From assembly GCA_902635045.1 (NCBI GenBank), contig CACPMT010000001.1, positions 325,545 through 389,544 on the forward strand: DNA of 64,000 bases. Reading direction: 5' to 3'. The notes under the pieces were generated by a model, which was not told the DNA's origin, ran no database searches, and worked only from the letters and a program-made list of their open reading frames with translations. Origin of the DNA: an uncultured SAR86 cluster bacterium. GTDB taxonomy: Bacteria > Pseudomonadota > Gammaproteobacteria > Magnimaribacterales > AG-339-G14. Of this stretch, positions 8,405-18,814 are shown one piece after another (the stretch's first letter is position 1; each line of letters begins with the position of its first letter). The translations under genes and the position numbers were made by a program.

Positions 8405-9280
8405 CAAGTTCTCAGGATAAAAAGAGGCTTCCCCATCGGGTCTATTTTTAAACCGTCTATGTGACCAAAGATAATTATCCGGATTTTTTCTAATAACCTC
8501 TTCTATTTCAAAGTTTATTGTTCTTAAATCCTCTTCTAAATTTTTTCCGAAAACGTTTAATTTTTTAAAATTGGCAAAATATTTTTGATTATTTCTTTCC
8601 AATGAAAACAGGTAGACATCGCAGTTAGTTCTTCTCGCAGCAATGTAAGGAAATTTTACAGTTAATGCCTTATTTCCAAAGAAGTCTACAAAGGTAGAGT
8701 TTTTAAAGCCATAATCTTGATCAGGCGCATACAAACAGGCTTTACCTTTTTTTAAAAAATCCATGAGTTCTAAAATTTCTCTTGGATTGAAAATTCTTTC
8801 TGTAAATTTTTCTCGACTTGCTTTAAATAAGTTATCAATAATTTTATTTTTCTGTTTTTTAGCCATACCTGAAACAGGCATGAATAAAGATGTCGCCCTT
8901 ACTACCAAGTCAAGGTTTGGATTGTGCATAAATAATAAAAGTTTTCCTTTTGAGTTATCCATATCAAAACATGCTTTCTCAACGTAATCGAAATTTACTA
9001 TTAATTTTTTTAGCTCCTTGTCAGACATCCAAAACGCATTTAAAAATTCAAATAAAGCCTCACCCAGTCTGAAAAAACTAGCTTTTAAAATTAAATTAAT
9101 TTCAATTAAGTCTTTTTCAGGAAAACATTTTTCTAAATTCCATCTAGCAATTTCTTTTCTTTTTTTTGAAAGTAAAAATAAAACGAAACCAAAAAATTTT
9201 CCCAGGAGAAGTTGAAGTTTCCGAGGAAGTGAGTTCAGAATTTTTAGTAAAAAGTAAATTAAGTATTCTTTGAATTTCAT
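8390..9280 (-). CDS. lipid A biosynthesis lauroyl/myristoyl acyltransferase family
   Basis: LpxL/HtrB/LpxM-family inner-membrane enzyme adding a secondary acyl chain to Kdo2-lipid A. The 296-residue protein starts with a hydrophobic anchor (residues 5-38) and carries the HX4D catalytic pair in FMHNPNLD (His119, Asp124). YAPDQDYG near residue 182 and the late LWSHRRFKNRPDG motif are typical. It is divergent from waaA, which makes its Kdo-lipid A substrate, with 61 bases between the start codons. LpxL versus LpxM or LpxP cannot be decided by eye. Its 3' end overlaps panC by 15 bases. Confidence 0.92.
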   Translation of the reverse strand: MKFKEYLIYFLLKILNSLPRKLQLLLGKFFGFVLFLLSKKRKEIARWNLEKCFPEKDLIEINLILKASFFRLGEALFEFLNAFWMSDKELKKLIVNFDYVEKACFDMDNSKGKLLLFMHNPNLDLVVRATSLFMPVSGMAKKQKNKIIDNLFKASREKFTERIFNPREILELMDFLKKGKACLYAPDQDYGFKNSTFVDFFGNKALTVKFPYIAARRTNCDVYLFSLERNNQKYFANFKKLNVFGKNLEEDLRTINFEIEEVIRKNPDNYLWSHRRFKNRPDGEASFYPENLLRKR

Positions 9281-9328
9281 TACTGCTACTTATAAATCTG
9301 TATATTTATAACATGATCTTATTTAGTC

Positions 9329-9334
9329 TAGAAT
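9329..9334 (+). promoter_or_regulatory. candidate -10 element for waaA
   Basis: TAGAAT ends seven bases before the waaA ATG, so a transcript from it would have almost no 5' leader. No convincing -35 hexamer is seen at the 17-base spacing. Confidence 0.35.
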
Positions 9335-9341
9335 CACTCAT

Positions 9342-10604
9342 ATGATCTTTTTCTACAATTTACTAACCTTATTTTATTTGCCAATTGCTTTTATAAAATT
9401 ATTCTATAAAAAGAATTTTTCTTTCGAAGAATTCAAAAGAATAAGGGAAAGACTTGGGTCTTCTAAAACCTTTAAATTTAATAAAAACAAAAATATTATT
9501 TGGGTGCATGCAGTGTCTGTTGGAGAAGTTAATGCCTCAGTTAATCTAATTAGAAAATTAAAGAAGGTTTTTCCAAATTCTGATATTTTAGTAACTACTA
9601 CAACTCAGACTGGCTCAAAAAGATTGAAACAAGTTTTTGATGAAGAAGTTTTTCATCAGTATTTACCTTTCGATGTTATTTATTTTGTAAAAAGTTTTTT
9701 GCGTTATTGGAAGCCACATTGCCTGATTTTAATTGAGACAGAAATATGGCCGAATATAATTAATCAATGTTTTTCCAGGAAAATCCCAATTTTGTTACTA
9801 AATGGCAGACTTTCAAACAAGTCTCTTAAAAATTATCAGAGATTAAAAAATCTTTCTGCAGTTACTTTTTCTAAAATAGATATGATTATTTCTCAATCTG
9901 ATCGTGATAGGAAAAATTTTATTACTATTGGAGCAAATTCAAATATTATTCATGTTGATTCTTCACTTAAGTTCGATGCTTTAGATTATGGTTCTTTAGC
10001 CGCTACTTTTTCTTATGACGAAAACTTGATTAAAAAAAAGAAAATAATTACTTGTGCAAGCACACACCCAAAAGAAGAGGAGATTCTTTTTGAAAGTTTT
10101 CAAGTTTTAAATGATGATTCTGCGCATTTGGTTCTGGCTCCTAGGCATCCAGAAAGATCTAATGAAATCTCTGAGTTTTTGATTAGGTCAAATATTTCTT
10201 TTGCTTTTTTGAATAATGATGGGTTCAATCATTTAAATCTTAAAAACAAAGTAACTGTTGTTAATGAAATAGGACATTTGAATTTTCTTTATTCTATTTC
10301 ACATACGGCTTTTATAGGAGGAACATTAATAGAGCATGGAGGGCAAAATTTTTTAGAGCCTGTGAAATATGGAATTCCATTATCATCCGGAAATAGTAAA
10401 TATAATTTTCAAGAGATAGCCGATCAATTAATTGAATTAAATATTCTCAAATGTGGAAGCAATGTTGAAGAAATAAGTTCGATATGGAAGATGGCATTGA
10501 AAGAAGATAACCCTGAATTAATAAAACAAAAAAGTGCTGATTACATTATCTCAAAATCGGGATCGGTAGATAGATCAATTGAGAAGATAAAGAAATATAT
10601 TTGA
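9342..10604 (+). CDS. waaA: 3-deoxy-D-manno-octulosonic acid transferase
   Basis: Transfers Kdo from CMP-Kdo to lipid IVA, on the cytosolic face of the inner membrane. It is 420 residues, the family length, with an N-terminal membrane anchor (residues 1-22). HAVSVGEVNASVNLI near 55-69 is the family signature, and LILIETEIWPNII near 126-138 is a conserved block. The second GT-B half contains APRHPER near 265-271, FIGGTLIEHGGQNFLEP near 325-341 and a SGNSKYNF strand. The pairing with the divergent LpxL-type gene is functionally coherent: both complete the Kdo-lipid A core. Confidence 0.96.
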   Translation: MIFFYNLLTLFYLPIAFIKLFYKKNFSFEEFKRIRERLGSSKTFKFNKNKNIIWVHAVSVGEVNASVNLIRKLKKVFPNSDILVTTTTQTGSKRLKQVFDEEVFHQYLPFDVIYFVKSFLRYWKPHCLILIETEIWPNIINQCFSRKIPILLLNGRLSNKSLKNYQRLKNLSAVTFSKIDMIISQSDRDRKNFITIGANSNIIHVDSSLKFDALDYGSLAATFSYDENLIKKKKIITCASTHPKEEEILFESFQVLNDDSAHLVLAPRHPERSNEISEFLIRSNISFAFLNNDGFNHLNLKNKVTVVNEIGHLNFLYSISHTAFIGGTLIEHGGQNFLEPVKYGIPLSSGNSKYNFQEIADQLIELNILKCGSNVEEISSIWKMALKEDNPELIKQKSADYIISKSGSVDRSIEKIKKYI

Positions 10605-10641
10605 TCCTAAATATTTTGAATACTCGTTAGTTTAAGAGTAA

Positions 10642-12645
<2,004 letters not shown>

Positions 12646-12728
12646 TTTTTTCTCCCAATAGCTTTTTTAATGTTATTTTTTATTCTAAGTTATCATTTAA
12701 CTTAATTGGAACTCAAGATAATTTATTA

Positions 12729-13646
12729 ATGGAAATTTCAAATCCAATCATTTCTATAATGGGCCCTACAAATACTGGCAAAACGTCTCTTGCGATTCAA
12801 CTATCTCAGAGGCTAAACGCAGAAATTATTTCGGTAGATTCAGTTCAAATATACAAATATGCAAATGTAGGTAGCAATAAATTAAAACCTGACAGTTTGA
12901 GAGATTATCCACACCATTTAATAAATATTTTAGAACCTACTGATTCATATTCTGTAGGAAATTTTAGGAGTGATTTTTTAAAAATTATTGACTCTCTTGA
13001 TAAAAAAAATAAATCAGCAATTCTTGTTGGAGGAACAATGATGTACTTCCATGCACTATTTAATGGGATTTCAGTTTTGCCTAAAAGTGATCCAGAAATT
13101 AGAAAAAAACTTGATGAAGAGCAAAAAAAGCTTGGACTCAAACATCTCTTTAATAAGCTTAAGAAGTTAGATAAAGAATCTGTAAAAAATATTCATGAAA
13201 ATGATCAACAAAGAATAAAAAGATCTTTAGAAATTTATTTATTGACTGGCAAAACTCATACTGAATTAAAAAAAAATATGCTGAATCCTTTTTTAAACAG
13301 AAACTTTATGAATTTTGCAATTGTTCCAGAGAATAAAAAAATATTTAAAAAAGATTTAAGAGAAAGGTTTATCAAAATGTTAGATGATGGACTTATTGAA
13401 GAAACAAAATTTTTAATTGATAAGTTTTCAAAAAATATAAAAATTCTCAGTTCAGTGGGATACAAACAAGTTTTAGAGTATTTAGAAAATAAAATTTCTG
13501 AAGAAGAAATGATTGAAAAAGCAACCAATGCTAACTACCAACTTTCCAAGAGACAAATTACCTGGTTAAAAAAATTTGAATTGAAAGAGACCTTTTTTGC
13601 AAATCAATCGAATATGGTTATAAAAATTCTAAATTATTTAGAATAG
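12729..13646 (+). CDS. miaA: tRNA dimethylallyltransferase
   Basis: Isopentenylates A37 of UNN-reading tRNAs, using dimethylallyl diphosphate. I start it at the ATG at 12729, giving 305 residues and placing the P-loop GPTNTGKTSLA at residues 11-21. An earlier in-frame TTG would add 34 residues overlapping the divergent gene and is not needed. DSVQIYKYANVGSNKL (residues 38-53) is the conserved family substrate-binding stretch, followed by PHHLINIL. The C-terminus has SVGYKQVLEYL and KRQITWLKKF, both family signatures. In most gammaproteobacteria hfq and hflX follow; here hflK follows after 40 bases. Confidence 0.96.
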   Translation: MEISNPIISIMGPTNTGKTSLAIQLSQRLNAEIISVDSVQIYKYANVGSNKLKPDSLRDYPHHLINILEPTDSYSVGNFRSDFLKIIDSLDKKNKSAILVGGTMMYFHALFNGISVLPKSDPEIRKKLDEEQKKLGLKHLFNKLKKLDKESVKNIHENDQQRIKRSLEIYLLTGKTHTELKKNMLNPFLNRNFMNFAIVPENKKIFKKDLRERFIKMLDDGLIEETKFLIDKFSKNIKILSSVGYKQVLEYLENKISEEEMIEKATNANYQLSKRQITWLKKFELKETFFANQSNMVIKILNYLE

Positions 13647-13674
13647 TTAAGTTCCATTCTTATCTTGAAAGCCT

Positions 13675-13680
13675 TAGAAT
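13675..13680 (+). promoter_or_regulatory. candidate -10 element for hflK
   Basis: TAGAAT lies six bases before the hflK ATG at 13687. If used, the hflK mRNA would be nearly leaderless. The -35 region is not convincing. Confidence 0.3.
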
Positions 13681-13686
13681 AGCCTC

Positions 13687-14829
13687 ATGTCTTGGAATGA
13701 TAATGGTAAAAATGGCTCAAGAGATCCATGGGGTAACAGAAACGATGCCCCTGATATAGATGAAGCCATAAAAAAATTTAAATCTTTAGTTGGTTCTTTT
13801 GTAGGCGGTAGTGGCGGAGGAGATTCCTCAGGCAGCTCGCCTTCTTTTAAAAAAATACTTCCTTCGGCTCTAGTGATTTTAATTGTGTTGTACTCTGCGT
13901 TAGGTATCTACACAGTTGATGCACAAGAAGAAGCAGTAATTTTAAGATTTGGAAAATATTCAACTACTAAAGGACCTGGAATACATTGGAATCCCCCATT
14001 TATTGATAACAGATTTATAGTTAATACAGAAAAATTATTCACTCACACTACTAATTCTTCGATTCTTACAAAAGACGAGAACATCGTTAATGTTGAAACC
14101 GCAGTTCAATATAAGAGGTCTAATCCAGTTTTTTATCTTTTAGAGGCTGCTTCTCCTGAGGATAGCATTGCACAAGCTTCTGAATCCGCTTTAAGGCATG
14201 TAGTCGGAAGTAATTCAATGGATAGTGTTTTAACGACTGGTAGGGAACAGATAGCCATTGATGTTAGAAAAAGATTGCAGGAAAGATTGAATGCTTATTT
14301 CACTGGAATTGAGGTTGTTACTGTAAGCATAAGAGAGTCAAGACCACCTGAAGCAGTGAGAGAGGCATTTGATGATGTGGTAAAAGCAAGGGAAGATGAG
14401 GTTACGCTAAGAAACGAAGCTGAGACTTATGCAAACGAGGTTGTGCCAATTGCCCGAGGTGCCGCAAAAAGAGCCATTCAAGATGCCGAAGGTTACAAAG
14501 CAAAAGTAATAGCTGAAGCAGAGGGTGAAGCAACAAGATTTGATCAATTGCTTAAAGAATATTCTAAGGCCCCGGATGTAACAAGAAAACGTCTCTACAT
14601 AGATGCTGTTCAGTCAGTTATGTCAAACAGTACGAAAGTCATGATTGATGTGAAAGATGGAAACAATATTATGATGCTTCCGCTTGATCAAGTTGCAGCA
14701 GCTTCAATTGCAAGAAGCAACCAAGATACAGAAGCACAATCTGATTCAGGAACATTAACTGGAACAGCAATTCAAAACTTGACCGATCAGGTTATCGAAG
14801 AAATCAGAAAAAGACAGGAAAGGAGATAA
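13687..14829 (+). CDS. hflK: FtsH protease regulator HflK
   Basis: SPFH/band-7 protein that with HflC forms the periplasmic cage around the FtsH membrane protease. The 380-residue protein has a Gly/Ser/Asn-rich cytosolic N-terminus with the DPWG word (residues 13-16), a single transmembrane helix near 58-76 and a band-7 domain from about 80 (YTVDAQEEAVILRFGKY) onward. The later helical region (residues 240-290) is rich in Glu, Ala and Lys, as in SPFH coiled coils, with GYKAKVIAEAEGEATRF. The gap to hflC is three bases, so they are one operon. Confidence 0.97.
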   Translation: MSWNDNGKNGSRDPWGNRNDAPDIDEAIKKFKSLVGSFVGGSGGGDSSGSSPSFKKILPSALVILIVLYSALGIYTVDAQEEAVILRFGKYSTTKGPGIHWNPPFIDNRFIVNTEKLFTHTTNSSILTKDENIVNVETAVQYKRSNPVFYLLEAASPEDSIAQASESALRHVVGSNSMDSVLTTGREQIAIDVRKRLQERLNAYFTGIEVVTVSIRESRPPEAVREAFDDVVKAREDEVTLRNEAETYANEVVPIARGAAKRAIQDAEGYKAKVIAEAEGEATRFDQLLKEYSKAPDVTRKRLYIDAVQSVMSNSTKVMIDVKDGNNIMMLPLDQVAAASIARSNQDTEAQSDSGTLTGTAIQNLTDQVIEEIRKRQERR

Positions 14830-14832
14830 TTT

Positions 14833-15720
14833 ATGAGATCTTTTGGAATTGGATTTGTCATTGGCATATTGGCTTTAATTATTCTTCTAGCTAATAGTCT
14901 TTATATTGTCACTGACAAACAAACCGCAATACTTTTAAGATTTGGAGAAATTATTGATCCTAAAATTGAATCCGGTCTTCATTTCAAAGTGCCTATTTTA
15001 AATACCGTAAGAAAATTCGATTCAAGAGTTTTAACTCTTGATGCTATTCCTCAGCCTTACTTTACAGAGGAAAAGAAAAGACTCATTGTTGACGCTTTTG
15101 TGAAATGGAGAATAAGCGACAACGAGCAATTCTATATTACTTCCTCAGGGGGACAATTGAGCGCGCTTAGAACACTTCTCACACAACGTGTCGATGAGGG
15201 TCTCAGGAACCAATTTGGTAAACGAACTGTCCAAGATGTTATCTCAGGCGAACGTGATGAATTAATGAGAGTTTTAACCGCAGATCTAAACAAAGTAGCA
15301 AATGCAGAACTTGGTGTTGAAGTAATTGACGTTAGGGTTAAAAAAATTGAGCTACCTACAGAGGTAAATGATTCTGTCTATAATCGAATGCGAACAGAAA
15401 GAGAAAGGTTGGCCCAAGAACTTAGAGCTGAAGGAAATGAAATTGCAGAAGAAATTAGAGCTAATGCTGATAAAGAAAGAACTGTTATTTTAGCTGATGC
15501 CTATAAGACTGCTGAAATTATCAAAGGTGAAGGTGATGCGGCAGCTACCAGTACCTATGCAAAAGCATTCAATAAAAATCCTGAATTTTATGAATTTACA
15601 AGAAGCTTATCTGCCTATCAGTCTACCTTTGAGAACAAATCAGATGTTTTGCTAATTGATCCTGAAAGTGACTTTTTTAAATATCTTGATAGCTCTTTCG
15701 GCACTTCCAAAAGCGAATAA
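14833..15720 (+). CDS. hflC: FtsH protease regulator HflC
   Basis: Partner of HflK in the HflKC-FtsH complex. The 295-residue protein starts with a transmembrane anchor (residues 3-25) followed by YIVTDKQTAILLRFGEI and the band-7 domain. DVRVKKIELPTEVNDSVYNRM near 178-198 is conserved, and the helical stretch with ELRAEGNEIAEEIRANADKE follows. It sits three bases after hflK and two bases before hisZ, so hflK-hflC-hisZ-purA probably form one transcript. Confidence 0.97.
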   Translation: MRSFGIGFVIGILALIILLANSLYIVTDKQTAILLRFGEIIDPKIESGLHFKVPILNTVRKFDSRVLTLDAIPQPYFTEEKKRLIVDAFVKWRISDNEQFYITSSGGQLSALRTLLTQRVDEGLRNQFGKRTVQDVISGERDELMRVLTADLNKVANAELGVEVIDVRVKKIELPTEVNDSVYNRMRTERERLAQELRAEGNEIAEEIRANADKERTVILADAYKTAEIIKGEGDAAATSTYAKAFNKNPEFYEFTRSLSAYQSTFENKSDVLLIDPESDFFKYLDSSFGTSKSE

Positions 15721-15722
15721 TT

Positions 15723-16679
15723 ATGACAACAGATTACTTCAATCTTCCCGACGGGGTGGAAGATATACTTTCTGAGCGAGCATTAGAATTAGAAAGCCTT
15801 AGAAGAACTTTGATTGATCTTTACTCGAAAAAAGGATTCAGTTTAGTTTACCCTTCAATTATCGAATATGCCGATGCTATTGGAGGAGATGTTAATTCAG
15901 AATTAAAAAAAAGAGCATTTACTTTTTCAGACAATTCCATTTCAAACGACATTGCAATTAGACCTGATATCTCCCAGCAAATAGCTCGAATTGATCAAGC
16001 AAACAATTCAAAAGAAATAAAAAAATATTGTTACACTGGAGAAGTAATAAAAAAAAGAAAAGATTCATTCGCTAAATCTATACTAGCTATAAAATCAGGC
16101 GTAGAAATATTTGGTTCAAATAATTCAGAAATAGAAATTTTAGATTTACTTCTTGAAAGTCTTGATTCGGTAGGTTTGACTTCATCTTGCTTATCACTGG
16201 GAAGAACAGAAGTTCTTGATGAAATAATTAAAGATGAGAATTTATCAAAACCCAAAGAAAAAAAACTTAGAGAAATTATTTCCAATAGATCTGAATCCAA
16301 TTTAATTGAGTGGAGCGATTTAAACAAGATAAAAAAAAGTTCTTTAGAAAAAATAATTATTCTTATGCATGCTTATGGAGATATCCGCTGTTTAGAAAAA
16401 ATAAGCAGTTTTAGTAAGCTGGCTAAAAATTCGGTAGAAAGCCTTAAAGTTATAGTTGAAAAAATAAGTCACGAAAATATTCATATTGATATGACTGATT
16501 TTCCCGGATTTAATTATCATGAGGGTTTAGTTTTTTCAGTTCATGCAGATAACTTTGGATTTGCGATTGCAAATGGCGGACAATATTCTTATCAACAAGC
16601 TTCATCAGAAAAAAGATCTGCTATCGGTTTCGATATTGACTTAATTTCTTTGTTGAATATTAAAGAGAATGGCAAATGA
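15723..16679 (+). CDS. hisZ: ATP phosphoribosyltransferase regulatory subunit (HisRS-like)
   Basis: HisZ is a catalytically inert histidyl-tRNA synthetase paralogue that activates the short form of HisG in histidine synthesis. LPDGVEDILSERALELESLR at the N-terminus and RPDISQQIARI (residues 80-90, motif 2-like) are recognisable, and the final third has FNYHEGLVFSVHADNFG and IANGGQYSYQ. At 318 residues it is shorter than the roughly 380-390 usual in gammaproteobacteria; the C-terminal part after GFDIDLISLL is very short. It overlaps purA by an ATGA, and hflC-hisZ-purA is a classical arrangement. A short HisG is expected elsewhere in the genome. Confidence 0.88.
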   Translation: MTTDYFNLPDGVEDILSERALELESLRRTLIDLYSKKGFSLVYPSIIEYADAIGGDVNSELKKRAFTFSDNSISNDIAIRPDISQQIARIDQANNSKEIKKYCYTGEVIKKRKDSFAKSILAIKSGVEIFGSNNSEIEILDLLLESLDSVGLTSSCLSLGRTEVLDEIIKDENLSKPKEKKLREIISNRSESNLIEWSDLNKIKKSSLEKIIILMHAYGDIRCLEKISSFSKLAKNSVESLKVIVEKISHENIHIDMTDFPGFNYHEGLVFSVHADNFGFAIANGGQYSYQQASSEKRSAIGFDIDLISLLNIKENGK

Positions 16680-17962
16680 AAGCTAAAAACCTTGCCGTTT
16701 TAGGATTGCAATGGGGAGATGAAGGCAAAGGTAAAATAGTTAATTTTCTTTCAGATCGAGCAGATGCTGCTTGTAGATATCAAGGAGGTCATAATGCAGG
16801 CCACACCCTTATAGTCAATGGAAAAAAAATTGTATTACATTTATTGCCTTCTTCGATCTGCCACCAAAATGCAAGTTCATTAATTGGAAGAGGAGTCGTT
16901 GTTTCTTGCGAAGCTCTTTTTGCAGAAATTGAAGAGATAGAACCAATTGCTGGCGGGATAATGGACAGATTAAAAATAAGTCCGGCTTGCACTTTAATCC
17001 AGCCATATCATATTTTGTTGGATCAGTTGAAAGAAAAGTCCAATAGTTTTACCACCATTGGAACTACCTTGAGGGGTATAGGACCGGCTTATGAAGACAA
17101 AGTAAGCAGAAAAGCGGTAAGAATTATAGATACGCTTTCTGAAGAAAAATTAAATTCAAAGCTAGAAGAAACTTTGGCGTTTTATAACTTTCTATTCAAA
17201 GAATATTTTGGAAAAAAAGAATTAGATTTTAATGAGGTCAAAGATAAGAATCTCGAATATGGGAGCAAACTATCGCCTTTGCTTGCAGATGTTTCCAATG
17301 AAATATTTACAATGAATCAAAATAACAAAAGAGTTTTATTTGAAGGAGCTCAAGGCGCCTTGTTAGATGTGGATCAGGGAACCTATCCTTATGTTACCTC
17401 AAGCAACTGCTCTCCTGCGGGTATAGCTTCAGGAGCAGGTTGCGGTCCTTTAGATGTTGGGTATATTCTTGGAGTGGTAAAAGCTTATGTTACAAGAGTT
17501 GGCGAAGGCCCAATGCCGACAGAAATAGACGGTAACTTAGGACAAGAGATTGCCAAAAAAGGAGGCGAAGTTGGTGCTACTACAGGTAGGCCAAGAAGAT
17601 GTGGATGGTTTGATGCTGTAAGCGTAAAGAGAATAATCCAATCAAATAGTGTCTCTGCTTTGTGCTTAACAAAAATAGATGTTCTTGATGGTTTAGAAAA
17701 TATAAAAATTTGCACTGATTATGACGAAGACGCTTCAAAAAAAGCCTTTGCAGAGTGTATGGAACTTGAGGATGTAAAACCTTCTTATATCGAAATGGAA
17801 GGGTGGTCTGACCCTACTGCGGGTATTAACAATTACGAAGATTTTCCAGAGAAAGCAAAAAAGTTTATCGATAAAATTTCGGAGGTTTGCGAAGTGCCTG
17901 TCGATATTGTCTCTACCGGACCGGATGACGCTAGTACAATTTTAATTAATCAAGAAATTTAA
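16676..17962 (+). CDS. purA: adenylosuccinate synthetase
   Basis: Converts IMP, aspartate and GTP to adenylosuccinate, the first step from IMP to AMP. The protein is 428 residues, the expected size. The N-terminus has the GTP/IMP loop GLQWGDEGKGKIV (residues 10-22) with the catalytic Asp in GDEGKG, then QGGHNAGHTL with the catalytic His. GTTLRGIGPAYEDK (near 129-142), FEGAQGALLDVDQGTYPYVTSSNC in two parts, and GATTGRPRRCGWFD are all family signatures. It overlaps hisZ by four bases and ends two bases before the convergent nusB, with no terminator between. Confidence 0.98.
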   Translation: MKAKNLAVLGLQWGDEGKGKIVNFLSDRADAACRYQGGHNAGHTLIVNGKKIVLHLLPSSICHQNASSLIGRGVVVSCEALFAEIEEIEPIAGGIMDRLKISPACTLIQPYHILLDQLKEKSNSFTTIGTTLRGIGPAYEDKVSRKAVRIIDTLSEEKLNSKLEETLAFYNFLFKEYFGKKELDFNEVKDKNLEYGSKLSPLLADVSNEIFTMNQNNKRVLFEGAQGALLDVDQGTYPYVTSSNCSPAGIASGAGCGPLDVGYILGVVKAYVTRVGEGPMPTEIDGNLGQEIAKKGGEVGATTGRPRRCGWFDAVSVKRIIQSNSVSALCLTKIDVLDGLENIKICTDYDEDASKKAFAECMELEDVKPSYIEMEGWSDPTAGINNYEDFPEKAKKFIDKISEVCEVPVDIVSTGPDDASTILINQEI

Positions 17963-17964
17963 AG

Positions 17965-18360
17965 TTATTTAGCTGCTTTATCTAAAAGGGCATTTATAAA
18001 TTTATGACTAGCATCTTGCCCAAATCTTTTTGATAATCGTATCGCTTCACTAATAATAATTGGACTATCTAATTTGTTTAGATTTAATTCATAGATTGCC
18101 TGCCTCAAAATAGCTAATTCGATTTTACTAATTTGTTCTATATCAACATCAGTGTGTTTTTCTATGGTTGAGTTTATTTCCAAAATACCTTTTTTAATTT
18201 CTTTTAGACTGTCTTCAAATTTTTCTAAATTGAAACCACGATTGGTTTGTTTAAATTGTTTTATCAGGTCGGTGTTTGAGGAACCAGATATTTCTTTCTG
18301 GTACAAGGCTTGCATAACTAATTCCCGAAGCTTCGCCGGAGAGGGGGTTTTTTTAGCCAT
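17965..18360 (-). CDS. nusB: transcription antitermination factor NusB
   Basis: Binds BoxA RNA with NusE (S10) for rRNA antitermination. I use the ATG at 18360 (131 residues) rather than an upstream in-frame start that would add seven hydrophobic residues within ribH. The N-terminus AKKTPSPAKLRELVMQALYQ carries the RNA-binding Arg-rich helix, and the C-terminus SEAIRLSKRFGQDASHKFINALLDK is the family signature. The gene start overlaps the ribH stop by eight bases. In the ancestral order thiL and pgpA follow nusB; here they are at 28445-29885 and purA converges on nusB. Confidence 0.93.
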   Translation of the reverse strand: MAKKTPSPAKLRELVMQALYQKEISGSSNTDLIKQFKQTNRGFNLEKFEDSLKEIKKGILEINSTIEKHTDVDIEQISKIELAILRQAIYELNLNKLDSPIIISEAIRLSKRFGQDASHKFINALLDKAAK

Positions 18361-18814
18361 CAAAAACAATATCAAGAACACTTAGCGTACTTAACGCAAG
18401 CTCTTTTCCTTTATAAGATGCTCTTTCTTTTGCCTGATCAGCACTGTTTGTTGTTAAAACTCCAAAAATAATTGGTATTTTGCCGCGCATATTTGCTTGC
18501 AGGATTGAATCACTTATAGACTGGGAAATAATTTCAAAATGAGGCGTTTCACCTCTAATAATTGCTCCCATAGTGATGATTGCATCAAAGTAGGGACGTT
18601 CATAATTGAGATATTTGCCTACAATGTATGGAATTTCGTATGCTCCAGGTACAGATAAAACATGTACATTAGCTTTGTACTCCTCGAGTAGGTCCTGACA
18701 ATCTCTCACCATTGGTTTAATTATTTCTGAGTTCCAATGAGTATCGATGATGACTATTTTTTTCTTAGAATAATCATCTCTATAAAGTTTGATATCTAAA
18801 TTTTCGGTTTTCAT
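18353..18814 (-). CDS. ribH: 6,7-dimethyl-8-ribityllumazine synthase
   Basis: Penultimate riboflavin step, condensing 5-amino-6-ribitylaminouracil with dihydroxybutanone phosphate. The 153-residue protein has VPGAYEIP (residues 55-62), the phosphate-binding GAIIRGETPHFEII (near 82-95) with the catalytic His89 region, and IIFGVLTTNSADQAKERA. It overlaps ribBA by four bases upstream and nusB by eight downstream, a compact operon. The riboflavin synthase gene ribE, which usually sits between ribD and ribBA, is not present here. Confidence 0.97.
   Translation of the reverse strand: MKTENLDIKLYRDDYSKKKIVIIDTHWNSEIIKPMVRDCQDLLEEYKANVHVLSVPGAYEIPYIVGKYLNYERPYFDAIITMGAIIRGETPHFEIISQSISDSILQANMRGKIPIIFGVLTTNSADQAKERASYKGKELALSTLSVLDIVFDG

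Noticed and set aside
18361..18381. Seven-residue hydrophobic N-terminal extension on nusB
   Set aside because: It lies within ribH and is not needed; the ATG at 18360 matches the family start.
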